From positions 143,843-207,842 of the forward strand of contig NZ_LJGT01000041.1 in NCBI RefSeq assembly GCF_001751365.1: 64,000 nt of DNA, written 5' to 3'. Of this stretch, positions 48,917 through 59,755 are shown piece by piece; positions within the stretch are counted from its first letter, which is position 1, and each line of letters starts with the position of its first letter. A model generated the notes under the pieces. It searched no databases. It saw only the letters and a program-made list of their open reading frames with translations, and was not told the origin of the DNA. Made by a program: the position numbers and the translations under genes. This DNA is from Streptomyces abyssalis. Its GTDB lineage: Bacteria; Actinomycetota; Actinomycetes; Streptomycetales; Streptomycetaceae.

Positions 48917-49387
48917 ATGCCTCGTAAGGGCCCCGCCCCGAAGCGCCCGGTCATCATCGACCCGGTCTACGGTTCTCCTCTGGTGACCTCCCTCATCAAC
49001 AAGGTGCTGCTGAACGGCAAGCGCTCCACTGCGGAGCGCATCGTCTACGGCGCCATGGAGGGGCTGCGGGAGAAGACCGGCAACGACCCGGTCATCACCC
49101 TCAAGCGCGCGCTGGAGAACGTCAAGCCGACCCTCGAGGTCCGCTCGCGGCGCGTCGGTGGCGCCACCTATCAGGTTCCGGTCGAGGTACGCCCCGGCCG
49201 TTCCTCCACTCTCGCGCTGCGCTGGATCGTGGGTTACTCCCGCGCCCGCCGCGAGAAGACGATGACCGAGCGTCTGCTGAACGAGCTGCTCGATGCCTCC
49301 AACGGGCTCGGCGCCGCCGTGAAGAAGCGCGAGGACACCCACAAGATGGCCGAGTCCAACAAGGCCTTCGCGCACTACCGCTGGTAG
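48917..49387 (+). CDS. rpsG: 30S ribosomal protein S7
   Basis: A 156-residue protein nucleating the 30S head and contacting E-site tRNA. PRKGPAPKRPVIIDPVYGSP, LINKVLLNGKRSTAERIVYGA and the C-terminal HKMAESNKAFAHYRW are diagnostic. ATG at 48917 after AGGAGAAGTA. Part of rpsL-rpsG-fusA. Confidence 0.98.
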   Translation: MPRKGPAPKRPVIIDPVYGSPLVTSLINKVLLNGKRSTAERIVYGAMEGLREKTGNDPVITLKRALENVKPTLEVRSRRVGGATYQVPVEVRPGRSSTLALRWIVGYSRARREKTMTERLLNELLDASNGLGAAVKKREDTHKMAESNKAFAHYRW

Positions 49388-49426
49388 TCGCAGACCCCAT
49401 CGAGACCGAGAGAAGACTGAAGCCTT

Positions 49427-51550
<2,124 letters not shown>

Positions 51551-51771
51551 CACCGAGTTGCTCAACCCTTAGGCTGTAGCAAAGGCATTCGGGGCACTCC
51601 GGTACAGACCGTACGGCTCGTCCGTCGGCTGTGCCGGGTCCCCGGCCGCCAGCCCCCCAAGCGAACTGGTCAAGGGCATCCCCCTCGGGGTCCTGACCGG
51701 TTCATATCGACCATCTGAACCCCTCCGCAGAATGTGGAGGGTGTACAGCACCAGTCCACAGGAGGACCCCA

Positions 51772-52965
51772 GTGGCGAAGGCGAAGTTCGAGCGGACTAA
51801 GCCGCACGTCAACATCGGCACCATCGGTCACATCGACCACGGTAAGACGACTCTTACCGCGGCGATCACCAAGGTGCTGCACGACAAGTACCCGGCGCTG
51901 AACGAGGCCTCGGCCTTCGACAGCATCGACAAGGCGCCCGAAGAGCGCCAGCGCGGAATCACGATTTCCATCGCGCACGTCGAGTACCAGACGGAGAACC
52001 GTCACTACGCGCACGTTGACTGCCCGGGTCACGCGGACTACATCAAGAACATGATCACCGGTGCCGCGCAGATGGACGGCGCCATCCTCGTGGTCGCCGC
52101 CACCGACGGCCCGATGCCGCAGACCAAGGAGCACGTCCTCCTGGCCCGCCAGGTCGGCGTTCCGTACATCGTGGTCGCCCTCAACAAGGCGGACATGGTG
52201 GACGACGAGGAGATCATGGAGCTCGTCGAGCTCGAGGTCCGTGAGCTGCTCTCGGAGTACGAGTTCCCGGGCGACGACGTGCCGGTCGTCAAGGTGTCCG
52301 CGCTCAAGGCCCTTGAGGGCGACGCCGAGTGGGCCGACTCCATCGGCAAGCTCATGGACGCCGTCGACAGCGCGATCCCGCAGCCCGAGCGTGACGTCGA
52401 GAAGCCGTTCCTGATGCCGATCGAGGACGTCTTCACGATCACCGGCCGCGGCACGGTCGTCACCGGCCGTATCGAGCGCGGTGTGCTGAAGGTCAACGAG
52501 AATGTCGACATCATCGGCATCAAGGAGACCAAGACCTCGACGACCGTCACCGGCATCGAGATGTTCCGCAAGCTCCTCGACGAGGGCCAGGCCGGTGAGA
52601 ACGTCGGTCTGCTGCTCCGCGGCATCAAGCGCGAGGACGTCGAGCGCGGCCAGGTCATCATCAAGCCGGGCTCGGTCACCCCGCACACGGAGTTCGAGGG
52701 TCAGGCGTACATCCTGTCGAAGGACGAAGGCGGTCGGCACACCCCGTTCTTCAACAACTACCGCCCGCAGTTCTACTTCCGTACCACCGACGTGACCGGC
52801 GTCGTGACCCTCCCCGAGGGCACCGAGATGGTCATGCCGGGCGACAACACCGAGATGAGCGTCCAGCTCATCCAGCCCGTCGCCATGGAAGAGGGCCTCA
52901 AGTTCGCCATCCGTGAGGGTGGCCGGACCGTGGGCGCCGGCCAGGTCACCAAGATCAACAAGTGA
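51772..52965 (+). CDS. tuf: Elongation factor Tu
   Basis: A 397-residue GTPase delivering aminoacyl-tRNA. G1 GHIDHGKT, G3 DCPGHADY and G4 NKADMV are present, with RQVGVPYIVV and the C-terminal REGGRTVGAGQVTKI. The residues usually changed in kirromycin resistance (Gln in PMPQTKEH, Ala in KFAIREGG) are wild type. GTG start at 51772. The 221-bp gap after fusA leaves room for a separate tuf promoter, known in related species. Confidence 0.98.
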   Translation: MAKAKFERTKPHVNIGTIGHIDHGKTTLTAAITKVLHDKYPALNEASAFDSIDKAPEERQRGITISIAHVEYQTENRHYAHVDCPGHADYIKNMITGAAQMDGAILVVAATDGPMPQTKEHVLLARQVGVPYIVVALNKADMVDDEEIMELVELEVRELLSEYEFPGDDVPVVKVSALKALEGDAEWADSIGKLMDAVDSAIPQPERDVEKPFLMPIEDVFTITGRGTVVTGRIERGVLKVNENVDIIGIKETKTSTTVTGIEMFRKLLDEGQAGENVGLLLRGIKREDVERGQVIIKPGSVTPHTEFEGQAYILSKDEGGRHTPFFNNYRPQFYFRTTDVTGVVTLPEGTEMVMPGDNTEMSVQLIQPVAMEEGLKFAIREGGRTVGAGQVTKINK

Positions 52966-53010
52966 CCCGCTGCTCCCTTCTCGGAGGGGAGCTGCCGGCT
53001 TGAAGCAGGC

Positions 53011-53048
53011 GAAGGGGTCCGCACGGCACACGTCGTGCGGACCCCTTC
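53011..53048 (+). terminator. Terminator after tuf
   Basis: 15-bp perfect arms at 53011-53025 and 53034-53048 (GAAGGGGTCCGCACG and its complement) with an 8-nt loop, 45 bp after the tuf stop. It ends the str operon. Confidence 0.93.
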
Positions 53049-53118
53049 GTGCTGTCTGGGCGCAGGCACGCGTCCGGGAGAAGAGCCGCGCGTGGGGCGC
53101 GCGGCAAGAGACGGAATA

Positions 53119-53132
53119 GTTGACGCTTCAAC
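53119..53132. promoter_or_regulatory. Palindromic MarR-like box upstream of yceI
   Basis: GTTGA-CGCT-TCAAC, 45 bp before the yceI ATG, resembles the TTGA-N4-TCAA palindromes bound by many MarR-family regulators. A MarR gene lies 1.3 kb downstream, but its own operators differ. Confidence 0.5.
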
Positions 53133-53177
53133 GATGTTGTTCCAGGGGCAAGCACCGCTGACTCTTGGAGGAACGTC

Positions 53178-53735
53178 ATGACCAGTGCCACCGACCACGC
53201 AAAGCTCACCGGGGAGTACGCCCTCGACCCGACCCACACCCGCATCGGTTTCGTCGCACGCCACGCGATGGTGACCAAGGTCCGGGGCGCGTTCAACGAC
53301 TTCACCGGCACCGCGAACATCGACGGCGACAACCCGGAGCGTTCGTCGGTCGAGCTGGTGATCAAGGCCGAGAGCATCGACACCCGCAACCCGGACCGCG
53401 ACGCGCACCTGCGCAGCAACGACTTCCTGAAGATGGACGAGCACCCGGAGATCACCTTCCGGTCGACGGGAGTCCGGCCGAACGGTGAGAACGAATTCGA
53501 CGTCACCGGCGACCTGACCATCAAGGGGGTCACTCGTTCGGTGACCGTCCCGTTCACCTTCGAGGGGCAGGCCACCGACCCCTTCGGCAACAGCCGGATC
53601 GGTCTCGAGGGTGCGACCACCATCAACCGCCAGGACTTCGGCGTCAGTTGGAACGCCGCGCTGGAGACGGGTGGCTTCCTGGTGAGCGACAAGGTGACGC
53701 TCGAGTTCGAGGTCTCGGCCATCAAGCAGGGCTGA
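53178..53735 (+). CDS. YceI-family lipid-binding-type protein (cytosolic form)
   Basis: A 185-residue lipocalin-like barrel. ALDPTHTRIGFVARHAMVTKVRGAF is the family start, HLRSNDFLKMDEHPEITF the central motif, and INRQDFGVSWN the end motif. Some relatives bind isoprenoids such as polyprenyl phosphate. No signal peptide is present, so this copy is cytosolic. ATG at 53178 after GGAGGAAC. Single gene under a MarR-like palindrome. Confidence 0.92.
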   Translation: MTSATDHAKLTGEYALDPTHTRIGFVARHAMVTKVRGAFNDFTGTANIDGDNPERSSVELVIKAESIDTRNPDRDAHLRSNDFLKMDEHPEITFRSTGVRPNGENEFDVTGDLTIKGVTRSVTVPFTFEGQATDPFGNSRIGLEGATTINRQDFGVSWNAALETGGFLVSDKVTLEFEVSAIKQG

Positions 53736-53937
53736 CCACCAGCGCGAGCACGGCTGCAGGCGCGGCAGGCCATCCCGGTCTGCCGCGCGGGCGGGCCGGT
53801 GCGTCCGGATCGCGGTGGCGGGTCGTCCGGGCCGCGGTGGCCGGTCGTACGGGGCCGCTTCGTGCCGTCGCCTACCATGTGCGGGTCGGCGCGCACCTCT
53901 TCACGAGGGCGCGACCTTCTCCCTCAGGAGTGATGCC

Positions 53938-54369
53938 ATGCTGCGCACCATGTTCAAGTCCAAGATCCACCGCGCCACCGTGACCGAGGCCGATCTGCAC
54001 TACGTGGGTTCCGTCACCGTCGATGCCGAACTCATGGACGCCGCCGATCTGTTGCCCGGCGAACTGGTCCACATCGTCGACATCACCAACGGCTCGCGCC
54101 TGGAGACGTACGTCATCGAGGGCGAGCGCGGCACAGGGGTGATCGGCATCAACGGTGCCGCGGCACATCTGGTGCACCCCGGTGACCTGGTGATCCTCAT
54201 CAGCTACGCCCAGGTCGACGACGCGGAGGCGCGGGCGCTGCGGCCCGCAGTCGTACACGTGGACGCCGGCAACCGCGTCGTCGGCACCGGTTCCGATCCG
54301 GCCGAGGCGGCGCCGGGCGGAGGCGCGGTCCGCAGTCCGCGTGCGGCCGCCGCCTCCGCAACGGGCTGA
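53938..54369 (+). CDS. panD: Aspartate 1-decarboxylase
   Basis: A 143-residue pyruvoyl enzyme making beta-alanine for pantothenate/CoA. It self-cleaves between Gly24 and Ser25 (HYVGS); the start LRTMFKSKIHRATVT and YVIEGERGTGVIGINGAAAH are diagnostic. The ATG at 53938 puts Gly-Ser at the canonical 24/25. The last 25 residues are an Ala/Gly-rich extension. Single gene between yceI and marR. Confidence 0.95.
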   Translation: MLRTMFKSKIHRATVTEADLHYVGSVTVDAELMDAADLLPGELVHIVDITNGSRLETYVIEGERGTGVIGINGAAAHLVHPGDLVILISYAQVDDAEARALRPAVVHVDAGNRVVGTGSDPAEAAPGGGAVRSPRAAAASATG

Positions 54370-54406
54370 CCCCGGGACTGAGCCGGACTGACCGGGCGGA
54401 TCCGGC

Positions 54407-54441
54407 CTGACGCAGAAACGTATGCGTCAGACATGTGTCTG
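54407..54441. promoter_or_regulatory. Two overlapping palindromes upstream of marR
   Basis: CTGACGCA-N8-TGCGTCAG (54407-54430) overlaps CAGACA-TG-TGTCTG (54428-54441); both are perfect. They end 15 bp before the marR ATG, where the promoter or leader should be, and suit MarR autoregulation. Confidence 0.65.
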
Positions 54442-54456
54442 TGTCATGCTTCGTGG

Positions 54457-54975
54457 ATGACGAAGCCGACCGCGAACTGGCTCGGCGCCCTGGCGGTGGG
54501 TGTCACGGACCTGCTGGACCAGGCGCTCAGGGAGGCCTCCGGGCTCGACCCTGCCGCCGTCGCCGCGGTGCTCACCGTGCACGCACGTCCCGGCCAGTCC
54601 GTCTCCGACCTGGCCGGGACGCTCGCGGTGACGCACTCCGGCTGCGTACGCGTCGTCGGGCGCCTCGCCGGCTCGGGGCTGCTCGTACGCGGTCCGGGCC
54701 CCGACGGGCGCACCCGCGGGCTCCGCCTGACCGACGCCGGTGACGAGGCGGCCCGCCGGATGCTGCGGGCCCGCCGGACCGTGCTGGACGACATCGTCGG
54801 GCGGCTCTCGGACGAGGAGGCCGCCGCCCTGGAGCGAGTGCTGGAGGCCGTCCTCCCGCGGTTGCCCGGCGACTCGCCGGCGGCGCGACGGATCTGCCGG
54901 CTCTGCGAGCACGACGTGTGCCGCACTCCCGGCTGTGCCGTCTCCGCCGCCGTCGGGAGCGGGGACGCACCGTGA
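54457..54975 (+). CDS. MarR-family regulator with C-terminal cysteine cluster
   Basis: A 172-residue winged-helix protein. The recognition region is QSVSDLAGTLAVTHSGCVRVVGRLAGSGLLVRG, with the wing GPDGRTRGLRLTDAG. The C-terminal RRICRLCEHDVCRTPGC holds four cysteines in about 15 residues, a likely metal or redox site. The ATG at 54457 leaves both palindromes upstream. Its stop overlaps the GTG of the class V aminotransferase gene by 4 bp, so the two are coupled. Confidence 0.88.
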   Translation: MTKPTANWLGALAVGVTDLLDQALREASGLDPAAVAAVLTVHARPGQSVSDLAGTLAVTHSGCVRVVGRLAGSGLLVRGPGPDGRTRGLRLTDAGDEAARRMLRARRTVLDDIVGRLSDEEAAALERVLEAVLPRLPGDSPAARRICRLCEHDVCRTPGCAVSAAVGSGDAP

Positions 54976-56156
54976 CCGGGGAGCCGGTGGCCCACGTCGG
55001 GTCCGAAATGGCCCGACGGACGGACTACGCCCGGTACTTCAGTGATCCCGAGGGTCACATCTGGCTGAACACCGCGCATCAGGGGCCCATGCCGGAGGCA
55101 GCGGTGCGGGCGGTCGCCGAGGCTGCGCGGGAGAAGGCGACGCCGCACCTCATCCCGGAAGCCGCCTTCAGCGAGCGTCCCGAGCGCCTGCGCACGCTGC
55201 TCGCGGAGTTCGTCGGAGGACGTACGGACGAGATCGCGCTCGGCGACAGCACCTCTCACGGCCTGAACCTCATCGCCTACGGCTTCCCCTGGCGGTCAGG
55301 GGACGAGGTGCTGTGCGTCGAGGGCGACTATCCGGCCACCGTGCTGCCCTGGCTGGCGCAGCGACGCGACGGGGCGGAGGTGCGGTTCGTACGACGCGGC
55401 CCGCGCGGAAGGCTCGACCCCGAGCGGGTGCGTCAGGCCCTCACGGCACGCACCCGCGTGCTGGCGGTCACCTGGGTCGACTCCTTCACCGGCGCGACCG
55501 CCGACCTCGGTGCGCTGGGGGAGATCTGCCGCGAGGCCGGCGTCCTGCTCGTGGTGAACGGTTCGCAGGGGGTGGGGGCGCGCCCCGTCGATGTTGCCCG
55601 TACGCCCGTGGACGCCCTGGTCTCCTGCGGCTACAAGTGGATGTGCGGTCCGTACGGCACGGGCTTCGCCTGGCTCGATCCCGCCTTGACGGCTCTGCTC
55701 GACCCCCGCCGGGTCTACTGGCTGGCCCAGCAGCGCGGGCGTGGCCTCGAGCACATGCGCTCGTACACGATCGAGGACATCGGGGTGCGTGCCCTGGACG
55801 TCTTCTGTCCGGCCGACTTCCTCGACACCGCGGCCTGGACGAGCTCCCTGGAACTGCTCGCCGGGCTGGGCATGCAGGGCATCCACGCCCACGGTCAACG
55901 GCTCGTGCAGCGACTGCTGGACGGAGTCGACGGCGGCCGCTACGACGTGATCGGCCCGCGGGCACCGGAGGAACGCTCCAGCCTCGTGGTGCTCGGCCCT
56001 CGCGGGGCCCCGGCGGACCGTACGGCCGCGGCGCTGTACGCCGAGGGCGTCCACGTCGCGGTCCGCGAAGGCAACATCAGGCTCTCGCCCCACCTCTTCA
56101 ACACCTTCGAGCACGTCGACCGGGCGCTCGAAGTGCTGAATTCCGCGCAGGGTTGA
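54972..56156 (+). CDS. Class V aminotransferase-fold PLP enzyme with altered cofactor residue
   Basis: A 394-residue cysteine desulfurase-like PLP protein. The Schiff-base lysine is Lys222 (SCGYKWMCGPYGTGF), with GDSTSHGLN for phosphate contact and TWVDSFTGATADL in the small-molecule region. The residue that normally pairs with the pyridine nitrogen, Asp in VVDGSQ, is Asn196 here (VVNGSQGVGA). The reaction is unknown: desulfurase, lyase or aminotransferase are possible. GTG at 54972, coupled to the marR gene. Confidence 0.88.
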   Translation: MTGEPVAHVGSEMARRTDYARYFSDPEGHIWLNTAHQGPMPEAAVRAVAEAAREKATPHLIPEAAFSERPERLRTLLAEFVGGRTDEIALGDSTSHGLNLIAYGFPWRSGDEVLCVEGDYPATVLPWLAQRRDGAEVRFVRRGPRGRLDPERVRQALTARTRVLAVTWVDSFTGATADLGALGEICREAGVLLVVNGSQGVGARPVDVARTPVDALVSCGYKWMCGPYGTGFAWLDPALTALLDPRRVYWLAQQRGRGLEHMRSYTIEDIGVRALDVFCPADFLDTAAWTSSLELLAGLGMQGIHAHGQRLVQRLLDGVDGGRYDVIGPRAPEERSSLVVLGPRGAPADRTAAALYAEGVHVAVREGNIRLSPHLFNTFEHVDRALEVLNSAQG

Positions 56157-56571
56157 GGCGGCTCCGCGCCGGGCAGTCTGCACGGCAGGCGAGCGCCGCG
56201 GACCGGGCGGCCGCCCCGATTGGCATGAGCCAAATGCCTTGTGGCACACTGTTGAGGTTGCTCGGTTGAGTGCCGATGCTGCACGCCTCCCGCCGGGAGG
56301 ACCGGAAGCGAGTCCCAGCGTATTCGTCGCCTCTCATCAGAGGCGGAAGTACGGGAATCTTCCGGGAAGTGCGGGAGGGGCTTCCAGCCAGGCACCCGGT
56401 GGGTCCGTACCCCCGATTCCTTTCTCTCGAGAGAAACCTCCGCGGTTCGCTGCGGTCTGGGCTCATTGCGGGAAGGGTTACGACACGCCCGACCGCGTGG
56501 GTCGGAGAGTGTCAGGAGGACGGCACCCATGGGTTCCAGAGCGTTTCGAGAGACAGGACTACGAAGTAGCC
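56157..56571 (+). other. 415-bp leader region of the S10 operon
   Basis: A possible promoter (TTGGCA at 56220-56225, 19-bp spacer, CACACT at 56245-56250) is weak because of its spacing. A CCTCCCG/CGGGAGG hairpin near 56286-56300 and a 16-bp palindrome at 56421-56436 follow. The long leader fits autoregulated ribosomal operons; no gene is supported. Confidence 0.5.
56421..56436 (+). other. 16-bp perfect palindrome in the S10 leader
   Basis: TTTCTCTCGAGAGAAA is self-complementary with no spacer, 135 bp before rpsJ. It is A/T-richer than its surroundings and could be a duplex-DNA site or, less well, an RNA hairpin. Confidence 0.7.
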
Positions 56572-56880
56572 ATGGCGGGACAGAAGATCCGCATCCGGCT
56601 CAAGGCCTACGACCACGAGGTCATCGACAACTCGGCGAAGAAGATCGTCGAGACGGTGACCCGCACTGGAGCGTCGGTCGCGGGCCCGGTGCCGCTGCCC
56701 ACTGAGAAGAACGTGTACTGCGTCATCAAGTCGCCGCACAAGTACAAGGACGCGCGCGAGCACTTCGAGATGCGCACCCACAAGCGTCTGATCGACATCC
56801 TCGACCCGACGCCCAAGACCGTTGACTCGCTGATGCGCCTGGACCTCCCGGCCGGCGTCGACATCGAGATCAAGCTCTGA
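56572..56880 (+). CDS. rpsJ: 30S ribosomal protein S10
   Basis: A 102-residue 30S-head protein, also NusE in antitermination. AGQKIRIRLKAYDHEVIDNSAKKIV and EHFEMRTHKRLIDI are diagnostic. ATG at 56572. First gene of the S10 operon; rplC starts 16 bp after its stop. Confidence 0.98.
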   Translation: MAGQKIRIRLKAYDHEVIDNSAKKIVETVTRTGASVAGPVPLPTEKNVYCVIKSPHKYKDAREHFEMRTHKRLIDILDPTPKTVDSLMRLDLPAGVDIEIKL

Positions 56881-56896
56881 GGGGTGCGGGAAGAAG

Positions 56897-57541
56897 ATGG
56901 CTAAGCAGATCAAGGGCGTCCTGGGTGAGAAGCTCGGCATGACCCAGGTCTGGGACGACAAGAACCGCGTCGTTCCCGTGACCGTCGTCAAGGCCGGGCC
57001 CAATGTCGTGACCCAGGTCCGCACCGCAGACAAGGACGGCTACGAGGCCGTCCAGATCGCCTTCGGCGAGATCGACCCGCGCAAGGTGAACAAGCCCCTC
57101 AAGGGCCACTTCGCCAAGGCCGACGTCACTCCCCGCCGTCACCTCGTCGAGCTGCGCACCTCCGACGCCGGTGAGTACAGCCCCGGCCAGGAGATCAACG
57201 CCGACACCTTCGAGGCCGGCGGCAAGGTCGACGTGACGGGCAAGTCCAAGGGCAAGGGCTTCGCCGGCGGCATGAAGCGCCACGGCTTCCGTGGCGGCAA
57301 GGCCTCCCACGGTGCACACCGCATCCACCGCAAGCCCGGTGCCATCGGCGGCTGCGCCACGCCCGGCCGTGTCTTCAAGGGCACGCGGATGCCCGGCCGT
57401 ATGGGCAACGAGCGGGTCACCACCCAGAACCTGACCGTCCATGCCGTTGACGCGGAGAAGGGCCTGCTGCTCATCAAGGGCGCTGTCCCGGGTCCGAACG
57501 GCGGCCTCGTCCTGGTCCGCACCGCGGCCAAGGGGGCCTGA
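56897..57541 (+). CDS. rplC: 50S ribosomal protein L3
   Basis: A 214-residue assembly protein reaching the peptidyl-transferase centre. KGVLGEKLGMTQVWDD at the start and the HGFRGGKASHGAHRIHRKPGAIG loop are diagnostic. ATG at 56897. Second gene of the S10 operon. Confidence 0.98.
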   Translation: MAKQIKGVLGEKLGMTQVWDDKNRVVPVTVVKAGPNVVTQVRTADKDGYEAVQIAFGEIDPRKVNKPLKGHFAKADVTPRRHLVELRTSDAGEYSPGQEINADTFEAGGKVDVTGKSKGKGFAGGMKRHGFRGGKASHGAHRIHRKPGAIGGCATPGRVFKGTRMPGRMGNERVTTQNLTVHAVDAEKGLLLIKGAVPGPNGGLVLVRTAAKGA

Positions 57542-57550
57542 GGTTAAACC

Positions 57551-58210
57551 ATGACTACCGTTGACATCCTTTCGCCTGCCGGCAAGAAGGACGGCACCGT
57601 CGAGCTCCCCGGGGAGATCTTCGACGCGCGGGTCAGCGTTCCGCTGATCCACCAGGTCGTCGTCGCACAGCTGGCCGCTGCCCGTCAGGGCACGCACAAG
57701 ACCAAGACCCGCGGCGAGGTCCGCGGCGGCGGCAAGAAGCCGTACCGCCAGAAGGGCACCGGCCGCGCCCGTCAGGGCTCGACGCGCGCTCCGCAGTTCG
57801 CCGGCGGTGGCGTCGTGCACGGCCCCGTGCCGCGTGACTACTCGCAGCGGACGCCGAAGAAGATGAAGGCAGCCGCCCTGCGCGGTGCCCTCTCGGACCG
57901 CGCCCGCCACGGCCGTGTGCACGTCGTCTCCGGCGTCGTGGAGAACGAGGTCTCCACGAAGGCCGCGAAGACGCTGCTGGGCAAGATCAGCGAGCGCAAG
58001 CACGTGCTGCTGGTCGCCGAGCGCGGCGACGAGCACGCATGGCTGTCGGCCCGCAACCTGCCCCAGGTGCACATCCTGGAGCCGGGCCAGCTGAACACGT
58101 ACGACGTGCTCGTCTCCGACGACGTGGTCTTCACCAAGGCCGCCTTCGAGTCCTTCGTGGCCGGCCCGCAGAAGGTCGCCACCTCTGAGCTCGAAGGGAG
58201 CGAAGCCTGA
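57551..58210 (+). CDS. rplD: 50S ribosomal protein L4
   Basis: A 219-residue protein lining the exit tunnel; it autoregulates S10 operons in enterics. The loop GGGKKPYRQKGTGRARQGSTRAPQF that contacts the tunnel is intact, with no macrolide-resistance-type change seen. ATG at 57551. It overlaps rplW by 1 bp. Confidence 0.97.
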   Translation: MTTVDILSPAGKKDGTVELPGEIFDARVSVPLIHQVVVAQLAAARQGTHKTKTRGEVRGGGKKPYRQKGTGRARQGSTRAPQFAGGGVVHGPVPRDYSQRTPKKMKAAALRGALSDRARHGRVHVVSGVVENEVSTKAAKTLLGKISERKHVLLVAERGDEHAWLSARNLPQVHILEPGQLNTYDVLVSDDVVFTKAAFESFVAGPQKVATSELEGSEA

Positions 58211-58542
58211 TGAGCGAGGCAACAGCCGCCCAGCCGACGAGCAAGACGTTCACGGACCCCCGTGACATCTTGATCAAGCCCGTGGTCTCGGAGAAGAGCT
58301 ACGCGCTGCTGGACGAGAACAAGTACACCTTCATCGTCGACCCGCGCGCCAACAAGACCCAGATCAAGCAGGCCGTCGAGGCGGTCTTCTCGGTCAAGGT
58401 CAGCGGGGTCAACACGCTCAACCGGCAGGGCAAGCGCAAGCGCACCCGCACCGGTTACGGCAAGCGCGCCGACACCAAGCGCGCCATCGTGACCCTGGTC
58501 GAGGGCGACCGCATCGACATCTTCGGCGGCCCGGTCTCCTGA
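58210..58542 (+). CDS. rplW: 50S ribosomal protein L23
   Basis: A 110-residue tunnel-exit protein that docks trigger factor and SRP. DPRDILIKPVVSEKSYALLDENKYTF is diagnostic. The first 15 residues are a Thr/Ala-rich extension. ATG at 58210 overlaps the rplD stop (TGATG). Confidence 0.97.
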   Translation: MSEATAAQPTSKTFTDPRDILIKPVVSEKSYALLDENKYTFIVDPRANKTQIKQAVEAVFSVKVSGVNTLNRQGKRKRTRTGYGKRADTKRAIVTLVEGDRIDIFGGPVS

Positions 58543-58581
58543 CGGAGGCAGGACCGTCCGATATCGGACGAGGACTGAGAA

Positions 58582-59418
58582 ATGGGTATCCGCAAGTACA
58601 AGCCGACGACTCCGGGCCGTCGTGGCGCCAGTGTCGCCGACTTCGTCGAGGTCACGCGGTCCACGCCGGAGAAGTCACTGGTCCGCCCGCTGCACAGCAA
58701 GGGCGGCCGTAACAACGCCGGTCGTGTGACCGCTCGCCACCAGGGCGGTGGCCACAAGCGCGCCTACCGAGTGATCGACTTCCGTCGTCACGACAAGGAC
58801 GGCGTGCCCGCCAAGGTCGCGCACATCGAGTACGACCCGAACCGCACCGCGCGCATCGCGCTGCTGCACTACGCCGACGGCGAGAAGCGCTACATTCTCG
58901 CGCCCGCCGGCCTCGCGCAGGGCAGCCGCGTGGAGAACGGTCCCGGTGCCGACATCAAGCCGGGCAACAACCTGGCGCTGCGCAACATCCCCGTCGGTAC
59001 GACGATCCACGCCATCGAGCTGCGGCCCGGCGGCGGCGCGAAGTTCGCCCGGTCCGCCGGCGCTTCCGTGCAGCTGCTGGCGAAGGAGGGCCGCATGGCG
59101 CACCTGCGCATGCCGTCCGGTGAGATCCGCCTGGTCGACGTCCGCTGCCGCGCCACCGTCGGCGAGGTCGGCAACGCCGAGCAGTCGAACATCAACTGGG
59201 GCAAGGCCGGCCGTATGCGCTGGAAGGGCGTCCGCCCGACCGTCCGCGGTGTGGTCATGAACCCGATCGACCACCCGCACGGTGGTGGTGAGGGTCGTAC
59301 CTCCGGTGGCCGCCACCCGGTTTCGCCGTGGGGTCAGAAGGAGGGGCGTACGCGCTCGCCGAAGAAGGCCAGCAACAAGTACATCGTCCGCCGCCGCAAG
59401 ACGAACAAGAAGCGTTAG
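58582..59418 (+). CDS. rplB: 50S ribosomal protein L2
   Basis: A 278-residue protein central to subunit joining and the peptidyl-transferase region. GIRKYKPTTPGRRGASVADF, GGRNNAGRVTARHQGGGHKRAYR and VMNPIDHPHGGGEGRTSGG (with the functional His) are diagnostic. ATG at 58582. rpsS follows after 12 bp. Confidence 0.98.
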   Translation: MGIRKYKPTTPGRRGASVADFVEVTRSTPEKSLVRPLHSKGGRNNAGRVTARHQGGGHKRAYRVIDFRRHDKDGVPAKVAHIEYDPNRTARIALLHYADGEKRYILAPAGLAQGSRVENGPGADIKPGNNLALRNIPVGTTIHAIELRPGGGAKFARSAGASVQLLAKEGRMAHLRMPSGEIRLVDVRCRATVGEVGNAEQSNINWGKAGRMRWKGVRPTVRGVVMNPIDHPHGGGEGRTSGGRHPVSPWGQKEGRTRSPKKASNKYIVRRRKTNKKR

Positions 59419-59430
59419 GAGGCGGATCAG

Positions 59431-59712
59431 ATGCCGCGCAGTCTCAAGAAGGGGCCCTTCGTCGACGACCACCTGAACAAGAAGGTGGACGCCCAGAACG
59501 AGGCCGGCTCCAAGAACGTCATCAAGACCTGGTCACGCCGCTCGATGATCGTCCCGGCCATGCTCGGCCACACGATCGCGGTGCACGACGGCCGTAAGCA
59601 CGTCCCGGTGTTCGTCACCGAGTCGATGGTCGGCCACAAGCTCGGCGAGTTCGCGCCGACCCGCACCTTCCGCGGCCACGTCAAGGACGACCGCAAGTCG
59701 CGTCGTCGCTGA
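59431..59712 (+). CDS. rpsS: 30S ribosomal protein S19
   Basis: A 93-residue 30S-head protein near the A-site finger. PRSLKKGPFVDDHLNKKV and HKLGEFAPTRTFRGH are diagnostic. ATG at 59431. Confidence 0.98.
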   Translation: MPRSLKKGPFVDDHLNKKVDAQNEAGSKNVIKTWSRRSMIVPAMLGHTIAVHDGRKHVPVFVTESMVGHKLGEFAPTRTFRGHVKDDRKSRRR

Positions 59713-59755
59713 TGGCGGGGTGTGAAGACCTATGACTGACACCGAAGGGACAACC

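Noticed and set aside
51772..52965. Elfamycin-resistant EF-Tu
   Set aside because: Gln in PMPQTKEH and Ala in KFAIREGG are the sensitive-type residues.
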